Positions 35,349 through 43,906 are shown, numbered from the stretch's first letter. The stretch is 64,000 nt of DNA from Pseudomonas sp. LBUM920 (GCF_003852315.1 NZ_CP027762.1:5375501-5439500); one strand, 5' to 3'. The notes: generated by a model not told the origin, from the sequence alone. A program made the numbers and translations.

Positions 35349-36473
35349 TCAGTCCAAGGGCGGCACAGGGAGCCCGCGCTTGGCATAGAAGGCATCGACG
35401 AAGGCGGCCAATGTACCCTGTTGAATAGCCTCGCGCAAACCAGCCATCAGGACTTGGTAGTGACGCAAATTGTGGATGGTATTCAACATGCTACCCAGCA
35501 TTTCCCCGCACTTGTCCAGATGGTGCAGATAAGCGCGCGAGAAGTTCTGGCAGGTGTAGCAGTCACAGGTGGGATCCAGCGGCGAATCATCATGGCGATG
35601 GAACGCGTTACGGATCTTCAGCACGCCTGTATCGATGAACAGATGCCCATTGCGGGCATTACGGGTTGGCATCACGCAATCGAACATGTCCACACCGCGG
35701 CGCACACCCTCTACGAGATCCTCCGGTTTGCCAACGCCCATAAGGTAACGAGGTTTGTCAGCCGGCATCAGGCCCGGCAGGTAATCCAGCACCTTGATCA
35801 TCTCGTGCTTGGGCTCGCCCACCGACAAACCGCCGATGGCCAGGCCGTCAAAGCCAATCTTGTCCAGGCCTTCCAGCGAGCGCTTGCGCAGGCTTTCGTG
35901 CATGCCGCCCTGAACGATACCGAACAGCGCCGCGGTGTTGTCGCCGTGGGCATTCTTCGAACGCTGAGCCCAGCGCAACGACAGCTCCATGGAGATACGC
36001 GCCACGTCTTCGTCCGCCGGGTACGGCGTGCATTCGTCAAAGATCATCACGATGTCGGAGCCCAGGTCGCGCTGCACCTGCATCGACTCTTCCGGGCCCA
36101 TGAACACCTTGGAACCGTCAACCGGCGAGGCGAAGGTCACGCCCTCCTCCTTGATCTTGCGCATGGCGCCCAGGCTGAACACCTGGAAACCACCGGAGTC
36201 GGTGAGGATCGGGCCCTGCCACTTCATGAAGTCATGCAGGTCGCCATGCTTCTTGATCACTTCCGTGCCCGGGCGCAGCCACAGGTGGAAGGTGTTACCA
36301 AGGATGATTTCGGCGCCGGTGGCGACGATGTCACGCGGCAGCATGCCTTTGACGGTGCCGTAAGTCCCCACGGGCATGAAAGCCGGGGTTTCGACGGTGC
36401 CGCGCGGAAACGTGAGGCGACCACGACGAGCCTTGCCATCCGTGGCCAACAGTTCAAACGACATACGACTCAT
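35349..36473 (-). CDS. tgt: tRNA-guanine transglycosylase
   Basis: Tgt exchanges G34 for preQ1 in queuosine tRNAs. The 374-residue protein has the zinc motif CDCYTC with a following His (YLHHLDKC), the catalytic loop IMFDECTPYP, and the GGLSVGEPKHEM base-binding site. The ATG at 36473 overlaps the queA stop (ATGA). A second start at 36464 (MSFELLATDG) fits the family opening equally well. Confidence 0.95.
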   Translation of the reverse strand: MSRMSFELLATDGKARRGRLTFPRGTVETPAFMPVGTYGTVKGMLPRDIVATGAEIILGNTFHLWLRPGTEVIKKHGDLHDFMKWQGPILTDSGGFQVFSLGAMRKIKEEGVTFASPVDGSKVFMGPEESMQVQRDLGSDIVMIFDECTPYPADEDVARISMELSLRWAQRSKNAHGDNTAALFGIVQGGMHESLRKRSLEGLDKIGFDGLAIGGLSVGEPKHEMIKVLDYLPGLMPADKPRYLMGVGKPEDLVEGVRRGVDMFDCVMPTRNARNGHLFIDTGVLKIRNAFHRHDDSPLDPTCDCYTCQNFSRAYLHHLDKCGEMLGSMLNTIHNLRHYQVLMAGLREAIQQGTLAAFVDAFYAKRGLPVPPLD

Positions 36474-37534
36474 AGTTGTTCCTCAGGGCCCGCTTCTTTA
36501 GGAGCAGTCGGCGCAGGGTTTCGGGTGATAAACATCGCATCACCGTAGCTGAAAAAACGGTACTCGTTGGCGATGGCAGCTTGATAAGCGGCCATGGTTT
36601 CCGGGTAACCGGCAAATGCCGACACCAGCATCAACAGCGTGGATTCCGGCAAATGGAAGTTGGTCACCAGGCAATCGACCACATGAAACGGCCGGCCCGG
36701 GAAGATAAAGATATCGGTGTCGCCGCTGAACGGTTTGAGCACGCCATCACGCGCCGCACTCTCCAACGACCGCACGCTGGTGGTGCCCACCGCCACAACA
36801 CGACCGCCGCGCGCCTTGCACGCCGCCACCGCATCCACCACTTCCTGGCTGACTTCCAGCCACTCGCTGTGCATATGGTGGTCTTCGATGTTATCCACAC
36901 GCACCGGCTGAAACGTGCCGGCCCCCACGTGCAGAGTCACGTAGGCGCTTTCGACGCCTTTGGCGGCGATCGCATCCAGCAGCGGCTGGTCAAAGTGCAG
37001 CCCGGCCGTCGGCGCGGCAACAGCACCCAGGCGCTGGGAGTACACCGTTTGGTAGCGCTCGCGGTCCGCGTCTTCGTCGGGGCGGTCTATATAAGGAGGC
37101 AACGGCATATGGCCGACGCGTTCCAACAGCGGCAACACCTCTTCGGCAAACTTGAGCTCGAACAGCGCGTCATGGCGCGCGACCATCTCGGCCTCGCCAC
37201 CGCCATCGATGAGGATGCTCGAGCCCGGTTTCGGCGACTTGCTGGAGCGCACATGGGCCAGCACGCGATGGCTGTCCAGCACCCGCTCGACCAGAATTTC
37301 CAGCTTGCCGCCGGACGCTTTCTGGCCAAACAGCCGTGCCGGAATCACCCGGGTATTGTTGAACACCATCAGATCGCCTGGGCGCAAATGCTCAAGCAAA
37401 TCAGTGAATTGACGGTGTGCGAGGGCACCGCTCACCCCGTCCAGGGTCAGCAGTCGACTGGCGCGACGCTCGGCCAAAGGGTGGCGAGCGATCAGCGAAT
37501 CAGGGAGCTCAAAAGTAAAGTCAGCAACGCGCAT
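36470..37534 (-). CDS. queA: S-adenosylmethionine:tRNA ribosyltransferase-isomerase
   Basis: QueA adds the epoxycyclopentane ring to preQ1-tRNA, the step after Tgt. The 354-residue protein has the family opening DFTFELPDSLIARHPLAERRASRLL, and FNNTRVIPARLFG and AAPTAGLHFD motifs. The C-terminal APTAPKEAGPEEQL tail is slightly longer than in E. coli. It is first in the queA-tgt-yajC-secD-secF operon. Confidence 0.96.
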   Translation of the reverse strand: MRVADFTFELPDSLIARHPLAERRASRLLTLDGVSGALAHRQFTDLLEHLRPGDLMVFNNTRVIPARLFGQKASGGKLEILVERVLDSHRVLAHVRSSKSPKPGSSILIDGGGEAEMVARHDALFELKFAEEVLPLLERVGHMPLPPYIDRPDEDADRERYQTVYSQRLGAVAAPTAGLHFDQPLLDAIAAKGVESAYVTLHVGAGTFQPVRVDNIEDHHMHSEWLEVSQEVVDAVAACKARGGRVVAVGTTSVRSLESAARDGVLKPFSGDTDIFIFPGRPFHVVDCLVTNFHLPESTLLMLVSAFAGYPETMAAYQAAIANEYRFFSYGDAMFITRNPAPTAPKEAGPEEQL

Positions 37535-37600
37535 GATGGGGTTCGTCTAGCAGGGCCGGGAAGTCTAGCGGAAATAGTGAAAATAGACCATGAAACGTGA

Positions 37601-37629
37601 TTGACCAACGGTAATCTCATCTCTATACT
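37601..37629 (+). promoter_or_regulatory. tRNA-Leu promoter
   Basis: TTGACC (37601-37606) and TATACT (37624-37629) are separated by exactly 17 bp, ending 13 bp before the tRNA 5' end. A GC-rich stretch (CGCCGCC) at the likely start resembles a discriminator. Confidence 0.8.
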
Positions 37630-37642
37630 TCGCCGCCATTGA

Positions 37643-37727
37643 GCCCTGATGGCGGAATTGGTAGACGCGGCGGATTCAAAATCCGTTTTCGAAAGGAGTG
37701 GGAGTTCGAGTCTCCCTCGGGGCACCA
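37643..37727 (+). tRNA. tRNA-Leu (anticodon CAA)
   Basis: The acceptor stem GCCCTGA / TCGGGGC closes with discriminator A and encoded CCA. The anticodon loop reads TTCAAAA, so the anticodon is CAA. A long variable arm (TTTTCGAAAGGAGT region) marks a class II tRNA, and the TTCGAGT T-loop is intact. It is 85 nt long including CCA and carries its own promoter and terminator. Confidence 0.97.
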
Positions 37728-37735
37728 TCTTAAAG

Positions 37736-37765
37736 AAAGACCTTGAAATTCAAGGTCTTTTTTTT
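37736..37765 (+). terminator. tRNA-Leu terminator
   Basis: AGACCTTGAA pairs with TTCAAGGTCT, followed by eight T residues in the plus direction, 8 bp after the tRNA. Confidence 0.85.
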
Positions 37766-37821
37766 CGCCTGTCGAAAAGTGAGCAGCCGCAGGCGAACGC
37801 AGACGTTAAGGAGCCGGGACC

Positions 37822-38151
37822 ATGGAATTGACGCTGGAAGCTGTTGCCCTTTTTGCTCTCAAGCTGGTGCATGAGACCGAAGGCGCGAGCCCGATTCTGC
37901 GCGATGACCTGGTCATGGACGGGTATGAGCGCGAGGTGTTCGGGTTGTTGGTGCGTCAGGGGGATTTGGCCAGGATTCAACTCAAGCTTGATGAATGCCT
38001 GACGTTAGCACTCGACTCCCTGGGCGGCCCAAACACGGTGATGGGGCGTGAGCTGCAACGGCTCGCGGTGGACGTGCGCCAAGCGACGACACTTGAAGCA
38101 CTCAATACTCCGCTCGACGCACTCAAGGACTACCTGAAAGCCATCCTGTAA
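37822..38151 (+). CDS. Small conserved soluble protein, unknown function
   Basis: The 109-residue protein is predicted all-helical, slightly acidic, with no signal or membrane segment. ATG 37822 follows AAGGAGCC at good spacing. The sequence (ALFALKLVHETEGASPILRDDLV) is one I recognise only as a conserved pseudomonad hypothetical. It lies downstream of tRNA-Leu and convergent with the LysE-type gene, 8 bp apart. Confidence 0.72.
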   Translation: MELTLEAVALFALKLVHETEGASPILRDDLVMDGYEREVFGLLVRQGDLARIQLKLDECLTLALDSLGGPNTVMGRELQRLAVDVRQATTLEALNTPLDALKDYLKAIL

Positions 38152-38159
38152 CAAGCGAC

Positions 38160-38795
38160 TTACCGCCGCCCCTCAACCGCCATCCGCAGCGCCAACCCCA
38201 TCAACACCGAGCCCATCACCCAGCGCTGCACCACCTGCCAACCCGGGCGGGTGACGAAGAACACCGCGATGGAGCCCGCCATAACGGCAATCACCGAGTT
38301 GACGCTCACGCTGATGGCAATCTGCGTAAAGCCCAGCACCAGGGACTGCGTCAGCACACTGCCATACCCGTTCGGGTCGATGAACTGCGGCAGTAGCGAT
38401 AAATACATCACCGCCACTTTGGGGTTCAGCAGGTTGGTCACAAAGCCCATCATGAACAGCTTGCGCGGGCTGTCCTGGGGCAATTCCCGAACCTGAAACG
38501 GCGAACGACCACCCGGCTTGACCGCCTGCCAGGCCAGGTACACCAGGTACAACGCCCCGCCGAGTCGCAGCGCGTCGTAGGCAAACGGCACCGCCATCAC
38601 CAACGCAGTGATGCCCAATGCCGCGCAAAACATATACACAAGGAAGCCCAACGCAACGCCGCCCAGTGAGATCAACCCGGCAGTGCGCCCCTGGCAAATC
38701 GAGCGGGAAATGAGGTAAATCATGTTCGGCCCTGGCGTAAGTACCATGCCGAGTGAGATCAGGCCGTAGGCAAGCCAGCTGGACAGTTCGGGCAT
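38160..38795 (-). CDS. LysE/RhtB-family amino-acid exporter
   Basis: This 211-residue protein has six hydrophobic helices and the family signature LTPGPNMIYLISRSICQGRTAGL near the N-terminus. Such proteins export amino acids or homoserine lactones by proton antiport. ATG 38795 (MPELSSW) is chosen over an upstream start because GAGGAG lies eight bases before it. The substrate is unknown. It is a single gene. Confidence 0.85.
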   Translation of the reverse strand: MPELSSWLAYGLISLGMVLTPGPNMIYLISRSICQGRTAGLISLGGVALGFLVYMFCAALGITALVMAVPFAYDALRLGGALYLVYLAWQAVKPGGRSPFQVRELPQDSPRKLFMMGFVTNLLNPKVAVMYLSLLPQFIDPNGYGSVLTQSLVLGFTQIAISVSVNSVIAVMAGSIAVFFVTRPGWQVVQRWVMGSVLMGLALRMAVEGRR

Positions 38796-38893
38796 GGTGT
38801 CGCTCCTCAAGAGTTGTGCTGGGCACCATGGTAGGGCGTTGAAAAGCAGGCCGTTAGATACAGATCCGCGAGCAAAACGTCATACACATAGAC

Positions 38894-38928
38894 AAAAAAA
38901 GAGACCTTGGCGCCCCAAGGTCTCTTTT
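38894..38928. terminator. Bidirectional hairpin AGAGACCTTGG / CCAAGGTCTCT
   Basis: An 11-bp near-perfect stem is flanked by a seven-A run and a four-T run, in the long gap upstream of the LysE-type gene. With no gene converging on it now, it may have terminated a lost gene. Confidence 0.6.
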
Positions 38929-38965
38929 ACTGCCAACACTGACTCAACGGATGTACACCCTCCAC

Positions 38966-38990
38966 GGTAGGAGCTGGCTTGCCTGCGAAG
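38966..38990 (+). repeat. Solitary half-REP
   Basis: GTAGGAGCTGGCTTGCCTGC matches the REP core with one change, but no inverted partner is present. It borders the degraded effector region. Confidence 0.6.
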
Positions 38991-39152
38991 ACGCCAGCCG
39001 CCACACCCTCAACTCACCCGCCTACCACCAACAGCGTCACCCTCCTCCATCACCCATTCGGCAACAACCCATTGGCCAAATCATCCACCACCGCCTTCGC
39101 CATCTCCCCAAACAATGCGCCGCCCAAGCGCAGCGATCCGTGCTGTTGTCCA

Positions 39153-39275
39153 TGGCGGCACGCCAAGGTTGATCGCGCATTGATCACTGAAATTCTTGGC
39201 GCCGTTGGTTCGGCATGGAGCAGCGTCTCCGAAAATTTCGGGATGGTTTTTCCAAAGGGTGTTGAACGTGAGCAT
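39153..39275 (-). pseudogene. Remnant of a Tae4-like T6SS amidase effector
   Basis: The minus-strand frame from ATG 39275 gives about 40 residues that resemble the N-terminus of Tae4-type peptidoglycan amidases: an opening MLTFNTLWKNHPEIFG, then PCRTNGAKNFSDQCAINLG, which holds the NQCAI-like catalytic-cysteine motif (here DQCAI). After about 39156 the likeness ends and the frame continues as low-complexity sequence. A different frame downstream (to a TGA at 39050) reads GALFGEMAKAVVDDLANGLL and may be another gene's remnant. No intact Tae4 histidine half is left. The family call rests on recall of the motif. Confidence 0.45.
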
Positions 39276-39520
39276 TCGGCGTATCCATCGCGTATTTGGC
39301 TCGCGACCGTAGCAAACGCTTAGGAGCTAAAGATGACCCAGGAGCAAATTCAGAACAGTCCTACCTGCCTGTAGGCACTAACATCAGCAACCCCAACTCC
39401 CCATTTTGGGGTCGCTAGCAACCAGCTGACTTTTCCCACGCACACCATCGAACAAACCCGACATCAGCCTCTGATCCCCCCTCGTACGCTCACTCCCTCG
39501 CACAAGGAAGTGAGCCCGTC
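39276..39520. other. Gap before the toxin gene with a vestigial ORF
   Basis: This 245-bp stretch has no intact gene. A well-placed AGGAG precedes ATG 39333, but the frame stops after 13 codons (MTQEQIQNSPTCL). A one-base shift after it would read on as LPVGTNISNPNSPFWGR, so it may be a decayed gene start. A CCCCATTTTGGGG hairpin lies at about 39401-39413. Confidence 0.35.
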
Positions 39521-40676
39521 ATGTCAGAACGCGGGTACCCCATCACCGAAGAAGAACAACTCAAACGACGAATCCTGATGCCGCAGCCGAAACGGGTGCC
39601 CTATTCGCCGCCCATGGTGTTGCTCGACCCAACACCTGCACCGGCGCCTACGCCCGCGAAGCTTCCCGGTTGCGTGTTCACCAAACCCTGCCAACTGCCC
39701 GACGGCATCATTCGCTACAACGACCCCAGCGGTTACGTACCGTTGGAGCTGATCAAGGATTACGGCCACTTCAGCCTGTTGGGTGGGCGCGAGGTGGACA
39801 GCCGAGGCGCGGTTGCTTTGCGCAAGATCAGCGGCAGTGCCCTGCCCGTTGGCTTGGGGCAGTTGGCGTTGCGTTCGGCGGTGGTGGAATCCGCAGCAAC
39901 CGCCGCTGGCACTGTAGCCGGTGGTTTATTGGCGGGCTTGGTGGCGCTGGCTTGGCCGTCGAAGCTGGGTGATAGCGCGCTCTACAGCGAGGAGCAGTTG
40001 CGTTCGCTGCAACGGGCGCGGTCGCAGATGCGTTTGCATGTCGAGCAGCGTGGGGACGGTACGCTCAAGGGGTACGGGTTTTACACGGGCAACACTGCCG
40101 ATTGGCAGATGATTGATGTGGTGCAGTTCCAAAGCCGTGGCGACCAGTTTGTGGCGGACTTGGGGTGAGGGCGTGGAACTGATCTGGACGCCTGCGGTTG
40201 ATCCGGGGGATACGCTGGGTATTCCGGCATTGGAAGCTGCGCCACAAGCGCCGGTGATTTGGATTTACCCCCCGACGGAGAAGGCCGCACAGATTCTGGT
40301 GAACCCGATTTATCCGCCGGAGTATCGGGACTTTATTCTGGTGTTTCCAGTGGAGTCGGGGGTTCGGCCGCTGTATGTGGTGGTTAGCGTTCGGGCTGGG
40401 GATCACAAGTACCACAAGGCGCCTAAAGCGGAGCAAATAACCGGATTTTTGAACCTGATAAAGGCAAAGCCTAAAACTCCAAAACAGGGCGGCGGTGGGT
40501 TAAGAGAACGCTGGATTGATGAAAAAGGGCGGACAATCTATGAATGGGATTCACAACACGGCGAGCTAGAAGCCTATCGAGCAAGTGATGGAAGCCACAT
40601 TGGGGCATTCAGTCATATAAAGGGCGAGCAGCTGAAACCGGCAAACAAAAAACGAAACATCGCTAAATACTTGTGA
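39521..40676 (+). pseudogene. Colicin E3-type ribonuclease (S-type pyocin-domain toxin), frameshifted
   Basis: Two overlapping frames make one protein. Frame 1 (39521-40168) covers a Pro-rich head, a helical glycine-rich segment and the start of the pyocin-S domain, ending ...FVADLG before TGA 40166. Frame 2 resumes from GAG 40167 as EGVELIWTPAVDPGDTLG and runs to 40676. It ends in a colicin E3-like rRNase module (WDSQHGELE, NKKRNIAKYL) whose Asp (40548), His (40557), Glu (40569) and Arg (40653) align with E3 Asp510, His513, Glu517 and Arg545. Removing T40166 gives 384 residues. No TonB-box or receptor-binding head is visible, unlike full-length colicins and pyocins. Base composition falls over the nuclease. 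It may be a real mutation, a sequencing error or a +1 recoding site. Confidence 0.85.
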
Positions 40677-40682
40677 GGCTAT

Positions 40683-40934
40683 ATGGGACTCAAAGTGAGA
40701 TTAGATTGGTTCGACAAAACCACGGAATGGTTGGTTGGCACCGAAGACTCAAAGGATCTGGGGGAGGACTACTCCGTTGTCACAACGCTAGGGCTCTCGA
40801 AGGAGGAGGTAGTCAATAACGGCATGTTTGAACTGCGCCGGGAATGGCTATCGCTTGTGCAACCCTTATTCGCTCATGAAATCGCTCTTACAGACAGCGA
40901 CTATTTCATAGCACTCGATTACGAAGATGCATAA
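40683..40934 (+). CDS. Colicin E3/cloacin-type immunity protein
   Basis: This 83-residue acidic protein matches the ImmE3/cloacin immunity family over its length: MGLKVRLDWFDKTTEW at the start, SKDLGEDYSVV, the NNGMFELRREW centre, and the DSDYFIALDYEDA end. It should bind and block the E3-like nuclease encoded 6 bp upstream. The frame is intact although the toxin frame is broken, and codon use and GC are as low as in the nuclease end, so toxin tail and immunity gene probably arrived together. Confidence 0.9.
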   Translation: MGLKVRLDWFDKTTEWLVGTEDSKDLGEDYSVVTTLGLSKEEVVNNGMFELRREWLSLVQPLFAHEIALTDSDYFIALDYEDA

Positions 40935-40965
40935 CTGTGACCTCACTTAGGAAAAATAAGACTCC

Positions 40966-41589
40966 ATGCGCAGACTTTCACTAACAAACAAAAAGCTCCG
41001 CAACATCCCCAGGCGCCTAAGAGCCCTGAGCCGCTGGGCCGACAGCTTCGAAGGCTGTTTCTACGAAGAATTACCGCCTCAACCTGACTACGTAACCGAA
41101 AGAATCCCCGTCATCGAAAATCTTGTTGAGGGCAAACAAACCACACCGGAAATTCAGGCGCACTGTGCTCAACAGTTGATCAATGTCTCAGGCCATCTGC
41201 TTAAAGCGCGACCAGACGACGCCCCGGAATGCTGGGTTGTCGCCTGCGTCATGGTTCCGGATATGTTCTCAAGCCGCGTCTGTATCTACACCGATAAAGC
41301 TCGCTATCTCGGCCACACTCAACCTTTCGACTATGAGTACTTTCGCCAAGCTCGAATCACTGGCCGAAGCCTGGCCAAAGAATGGAGCCTGACCATCCCA
41401 CCGGGGCTTCACGAAGTCGGCTTTCACTTCGTTCACGAGAATGAAGACGGAGATATCTTCGAGTCAGAGCACTGGTACTTCGGCGAGGTCAGCACGACAG
41501 ACGAAGACCCAGGTGGTGAGCGCTGGAAGTACCAGACCTTCAGGTCCTTCCAGGCGCAGCACCCGCATTTGTTCGGCCCGATCTCTTAG
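40966..41589 (+). CDS. DUF3916-like protein, possible accessory immunity gene
   Basis: The 207-residue soluble protein opens MRRLSLTNKKLRNIPRRLRALSR and is rich in aromatic and acidic residues in the C-terminal half (SEHWYFGEV). I recall DUF3916 proteins with this opening, often beside toxin genes. It begins 31 bp after the E3-type immunity gene on the same strand, and its frame is intact. A role as second immunity protein, or as a passenger of the toxin island, is inference. Confidence 0.6.
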   Translation: MRRLSLTNKKLRNIPRRLRALSRWADSFEGCFYEELPPQPDYVTERIPVIENLVEGKQTTPEIQAHCAQQLINVSGHLLKARPDDAPECWVVACVMVPDMFSSRVCIYTDKARYLGHTQPFDYEYFRQARITGRSLAKEWSLTIPPGLHEVGFHFVHENEDGDIFESEHWYFGEVSTTDEDPGGERWKYQTFRSFQAQHPHLFGPIS

Positions 41590-41633
41590 CTCTACTTGGC
41601 CTAGTCACTGTCCCTCAACACACTATCTCCGTG

Positions 41634-41797
41634 TTTTCATGCGCTGTTCCGCGTCGCCTTCGCGGCGTACCAGACGGATTTTTTGCCGCTAGAGGCGCAA
41701 AGGACATAAGAGCGCAGCGATGCAAGTGCTTCGGTCAGTCAGGCGTACCGAGGCGATCCCATCGTAGCCTCGCTGGGGCTCGACAACTCCCACATTT
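41634..41797 (-). other. Non-coding segment with dispersed-repeat character
   Basis: The stretch 41590-41811 has no credible gene. On the minus strand it contains TTGCGCCTCTAGCGGCAAAA and CCGCGAAGGCGACGCGGAAC, strings I recall from intergenic sequence in many pseudomonads. A REP-like GTGGGAGTTGTCGAGCC is at 41775-41792. It separates the toxin island from the two-component genes. Confidence 0.3.
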
Positions 41798-41811
41798 GAG
41801 CCGGGGTTGAT

Positions 41812-43164
41812 TCAGGTTTCGTTGAATACCAGCCGCGCGCGCAGGCCGCCCTGCTCCAGATTGTGCAGCGTAAGCCTGCATCCAATCTTCCCCACAATCA
41901 TCTCTACAATCGTCAACCCCAGCCCAGCGCCATTAGCGTTATCCCGACTGTAAAACCGCTCAAACAACCGCTCCATTTCCGCTTCATCAATCCCCGGACC
42001 TTGGTCTTCCACGCTCAAGCAGTCAGCGCCGATCACCACTTTCACTTCACTGCCCGCAGGCGAAAAGTTAAGCGCATTGGTCACCAGGTTCTGCAACGCA
42101 ATCGCCAGCGCCACTGGCTCGGTTTGCACCCAACATTCCTCCTCTCCTTCCAACACCAGCTCCACACCCTTTTCCATCGCCAGTGGCGTCAGCTCAGCCA
42201 GTTCTTCGCGCACCAGTTCCGTCAGTTGCACAGGCTTACACACGGGGTTGTTCAGTTGCGGCTCGATGCGCGCCATGGTCAGCAACTGGCTGCCAATACG
42301 CGTAGCGCGGTCCACGCCATTCACTAAAAAATCCAATGCTTCGCGTCGCTGCTCTTTGGTGGCAGCGCTTTGAGCGTTTTGTGCGTGGATGCGCAGGATC
42401 GCCAGCGGTGTGCGCAGTTCATGGGCAGCATCCGCGATAAAGCGGCGTTCGCGCTCGAGCAGGTCATCCATCTGCACCAACAACCGATTAAGCGCGGTTT
42501 GCATCGGTTCCAGATCAGTCGGCAGCGGCTTGAGGTGCAGCGGTTGCAAGGTGTCGGTGTTGCGCCCGCGAATCGACAGCACCATGGCGCGCAGGGGTTT
42601 GAGGCCCCAGCCGATGGTCAGCCAGATCAGCACAGTCAGCAGCGGCACGCCGATCAAGGTGGGCCAGAGCGTGTGGCGCATAATGCGTTCGATCAGATCC
42701 TGGCGAATGTCGTCGCGCTCGCCCACCCAGATCAGCAAGCCCTGTTGCGGGTCGGCGAGGAGGAAGGCGCACCAGTCGTTGCCGTTCTCCATGATGTCGT
42801 GGGAGCCGAGGGTAGTCGGCGGCGCAGCCAGCACAGGCGCCTCGGCGGAACGCACGAGGAGTTGACCGTCGGTGCGCCATACCTGGAAGGTCAAGCGGGT
42901 TTCATACGGATGCGCGACGCCGTCTTCACCGACGCGGCTCATGGCCTGGTCGAACGCCTGATACAACCTGTCCCAATCCGCTTCGCCTGGGTCGCGCTGG
43001 CGCAGTACGCCTTGCAGCAGGCGCGCACTTTGGGCGAGTTGAGCGTCGTAGACTTCCTCGATTTCATGGTGGCTGTCGCGCAGCACCAGCCAACTGATCA
43101 GCGCGTCGCCGAGCAAAATAAACACCAGCACCGGAATGAGGATGCGTGCGCGAACGGAAGTCAT
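41812..43164 (-). CDS. Sensor histidine kinase (QseC/PmrB-like)
   Basis: The 450-residue membrane kinase has TM1 at about 7-27, a periplasmic sensor (about 30-165), TM2 at about 166-187, a HAMP-like linker, the HisKA phosphorylation site His248 (DAAHELRTPLA) and a C-terminal HATPase with N box (NLVTNALNF), DQGPGID and GAGLGLTIV. It overlaps its response regulator by four bases (ATGA). The neighbouring PepSY and cytochrome b561 genes suggest a metal or redox signal, but this is inference. Confidence 0.9.
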   Translation of the reverse strand: MTSVRARILIPVLVFILLGDALISWLVLRDSHHEIEEVYDAQLAQSARLLQGVLRQRDPGEADWDRLYQAFDQAMSRVGEDGVAHPYETRLTFQVWRTDGQLLVRSAEAPVLAAPPTTLGSHDIMENGNDWCAFLLADPQQGLLIWVGERDDIRQDLIERIMRHTLWPTLIGVPLLTVLIWLTIGWGLKPLRAMVLSIRGRNTDTLQPLHLKPLPTDLEPMQTALNRLLVQMDDLLERERRFIADAAHELRTPLAILRIHAQNAQSAATKEQRREALDFLVNGVDRATRIGSQLLTMARIEPQLNNPVCKPVQLTELVREELAELTPLAMEKGVELVLEGEEECWVQTEPVALAIALQNLVTNALNFSPAGSEVKVVIGADCLSVEDQGPGIDEAEMERLFERFYSRDNANGAGLGLTIVEMIVGKIGCRLTLHNLEQGGLRARLVFNET

Positions 43165-43823
43165 GGGTTGAGCGCCAGCACGTAGCCGACGCCGCGCACG
43201 GTGCGGATCAGCTCGGTGGATAACTTTTTGCGCAGGTTATGGATCAGCACTTCCAGGGTGTTGCTCTCCACCCGGTCCTGCCAGCCATACAGCGCGCGAG
43301 ACAGGCGCTCGCGGGTCACGACTTTGCCGGGGCGCACCATCAGTTGGTGCAGCAGCTGGTATTCCATCGGGGTGACGATGATGCCTTGATCCTGATAACG
43401 CACTTGCTGGGTGGCCGGGTCGAGGCTGACGCCAGCGTGCTCCAGCATTGGCTGGGCACGGCCCTGGCTGCGTCGCAATAGGGCGCGCACGCGGGCTTTG
43501 AGTTCTTCGACGTCGAAGGGTTTGATCAAGTAGTCGTCGGCGCCAGCGTCCAGGCCGGCGATACGTTCGGCGGTGCCGTCGCGGGCGGTGAGGATCAGCA
43601 CCGGCAAGTCGTATTGCCCGGCGCGCAGTTGCTGCAACAGGTCGAGCCCATCGAGGCGCGGCAGGCCGAGGTCGAGCAGGAGCAAATCGAAGCTTTCGGT
43701 GCGCAGTGCGTGCAGGGCGCTGAGGCCATCCTGCAGCCAATCCAGGGTGTAGCCTTCAGCGCCCAATGCCACGCGAATGCCCTGGCCGAGGGCACGATCA
43801 TCTTCGACTAGGAGTAGGCGCAT
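43161..43823 (-). CDS. OmpR-family response regulator (QseB/PmrA-like)
   Basis: The 220-residue regulator has a receiver with phospho-acceptor Asp51 (LLLLDLGLPRLDG), Lys101 equivalent in DYLIKPFD, and a winged-helix DNA-binding domain ending ELIRTVRGVGYVL. It is co-transcribed with the kinase. The CTAAG-N6-CTAAG repeat between this gene and the PepSY gene is a good candidate for its own binding site. Confidence 0.92.
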   Translation of the reverse strand: MRLLLVEDDRALGQGIRVALGAEGYTLDWLQDGLSALHALRTESFDLLLLDLGLPRLDGLDLLQQLRAGQYDLPVLILTARDGTAERIAGLDAGADDYLIKPFDVEELKARVRALLRRSQGRAQPMLEHAGVSLDPATQQVRYQDQGIIVTPMEYQLLHQLMVRPGKVVTRERLSRALYGWQDRVESNTLEVLIHNLRKKLSTELIRTVRGVGYVLALNP

Positions 43824-43906
43824 TGCAGAATCTCTGTAGGAAACGGCGGAATGATGCCGGTTCTGCAGCGGCCCCTTCGGGGAAAGATGTTACGGCGCGT
43901 TGCCAA

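Noticed and set aside
38951..39323. Plus-strand frames through the gap upstream of the toxin gene
   Set aside because: No ribosome site, high Pro/Thr/Ser shadow composition; the better reading is the minus-strand Tae4-like remnant.
41441..41692. Frame overlapping the end of the DUF3916-like gene
   Set aside because: Ser/Arg/Thr-rich out-of-frame reading with no start site.
37643..41811. Integrative element inserted at tRNA-Leu
   Set aside because: No integrase gene and no copy of the tRNA 3' end was found on the far side of the toxin region.
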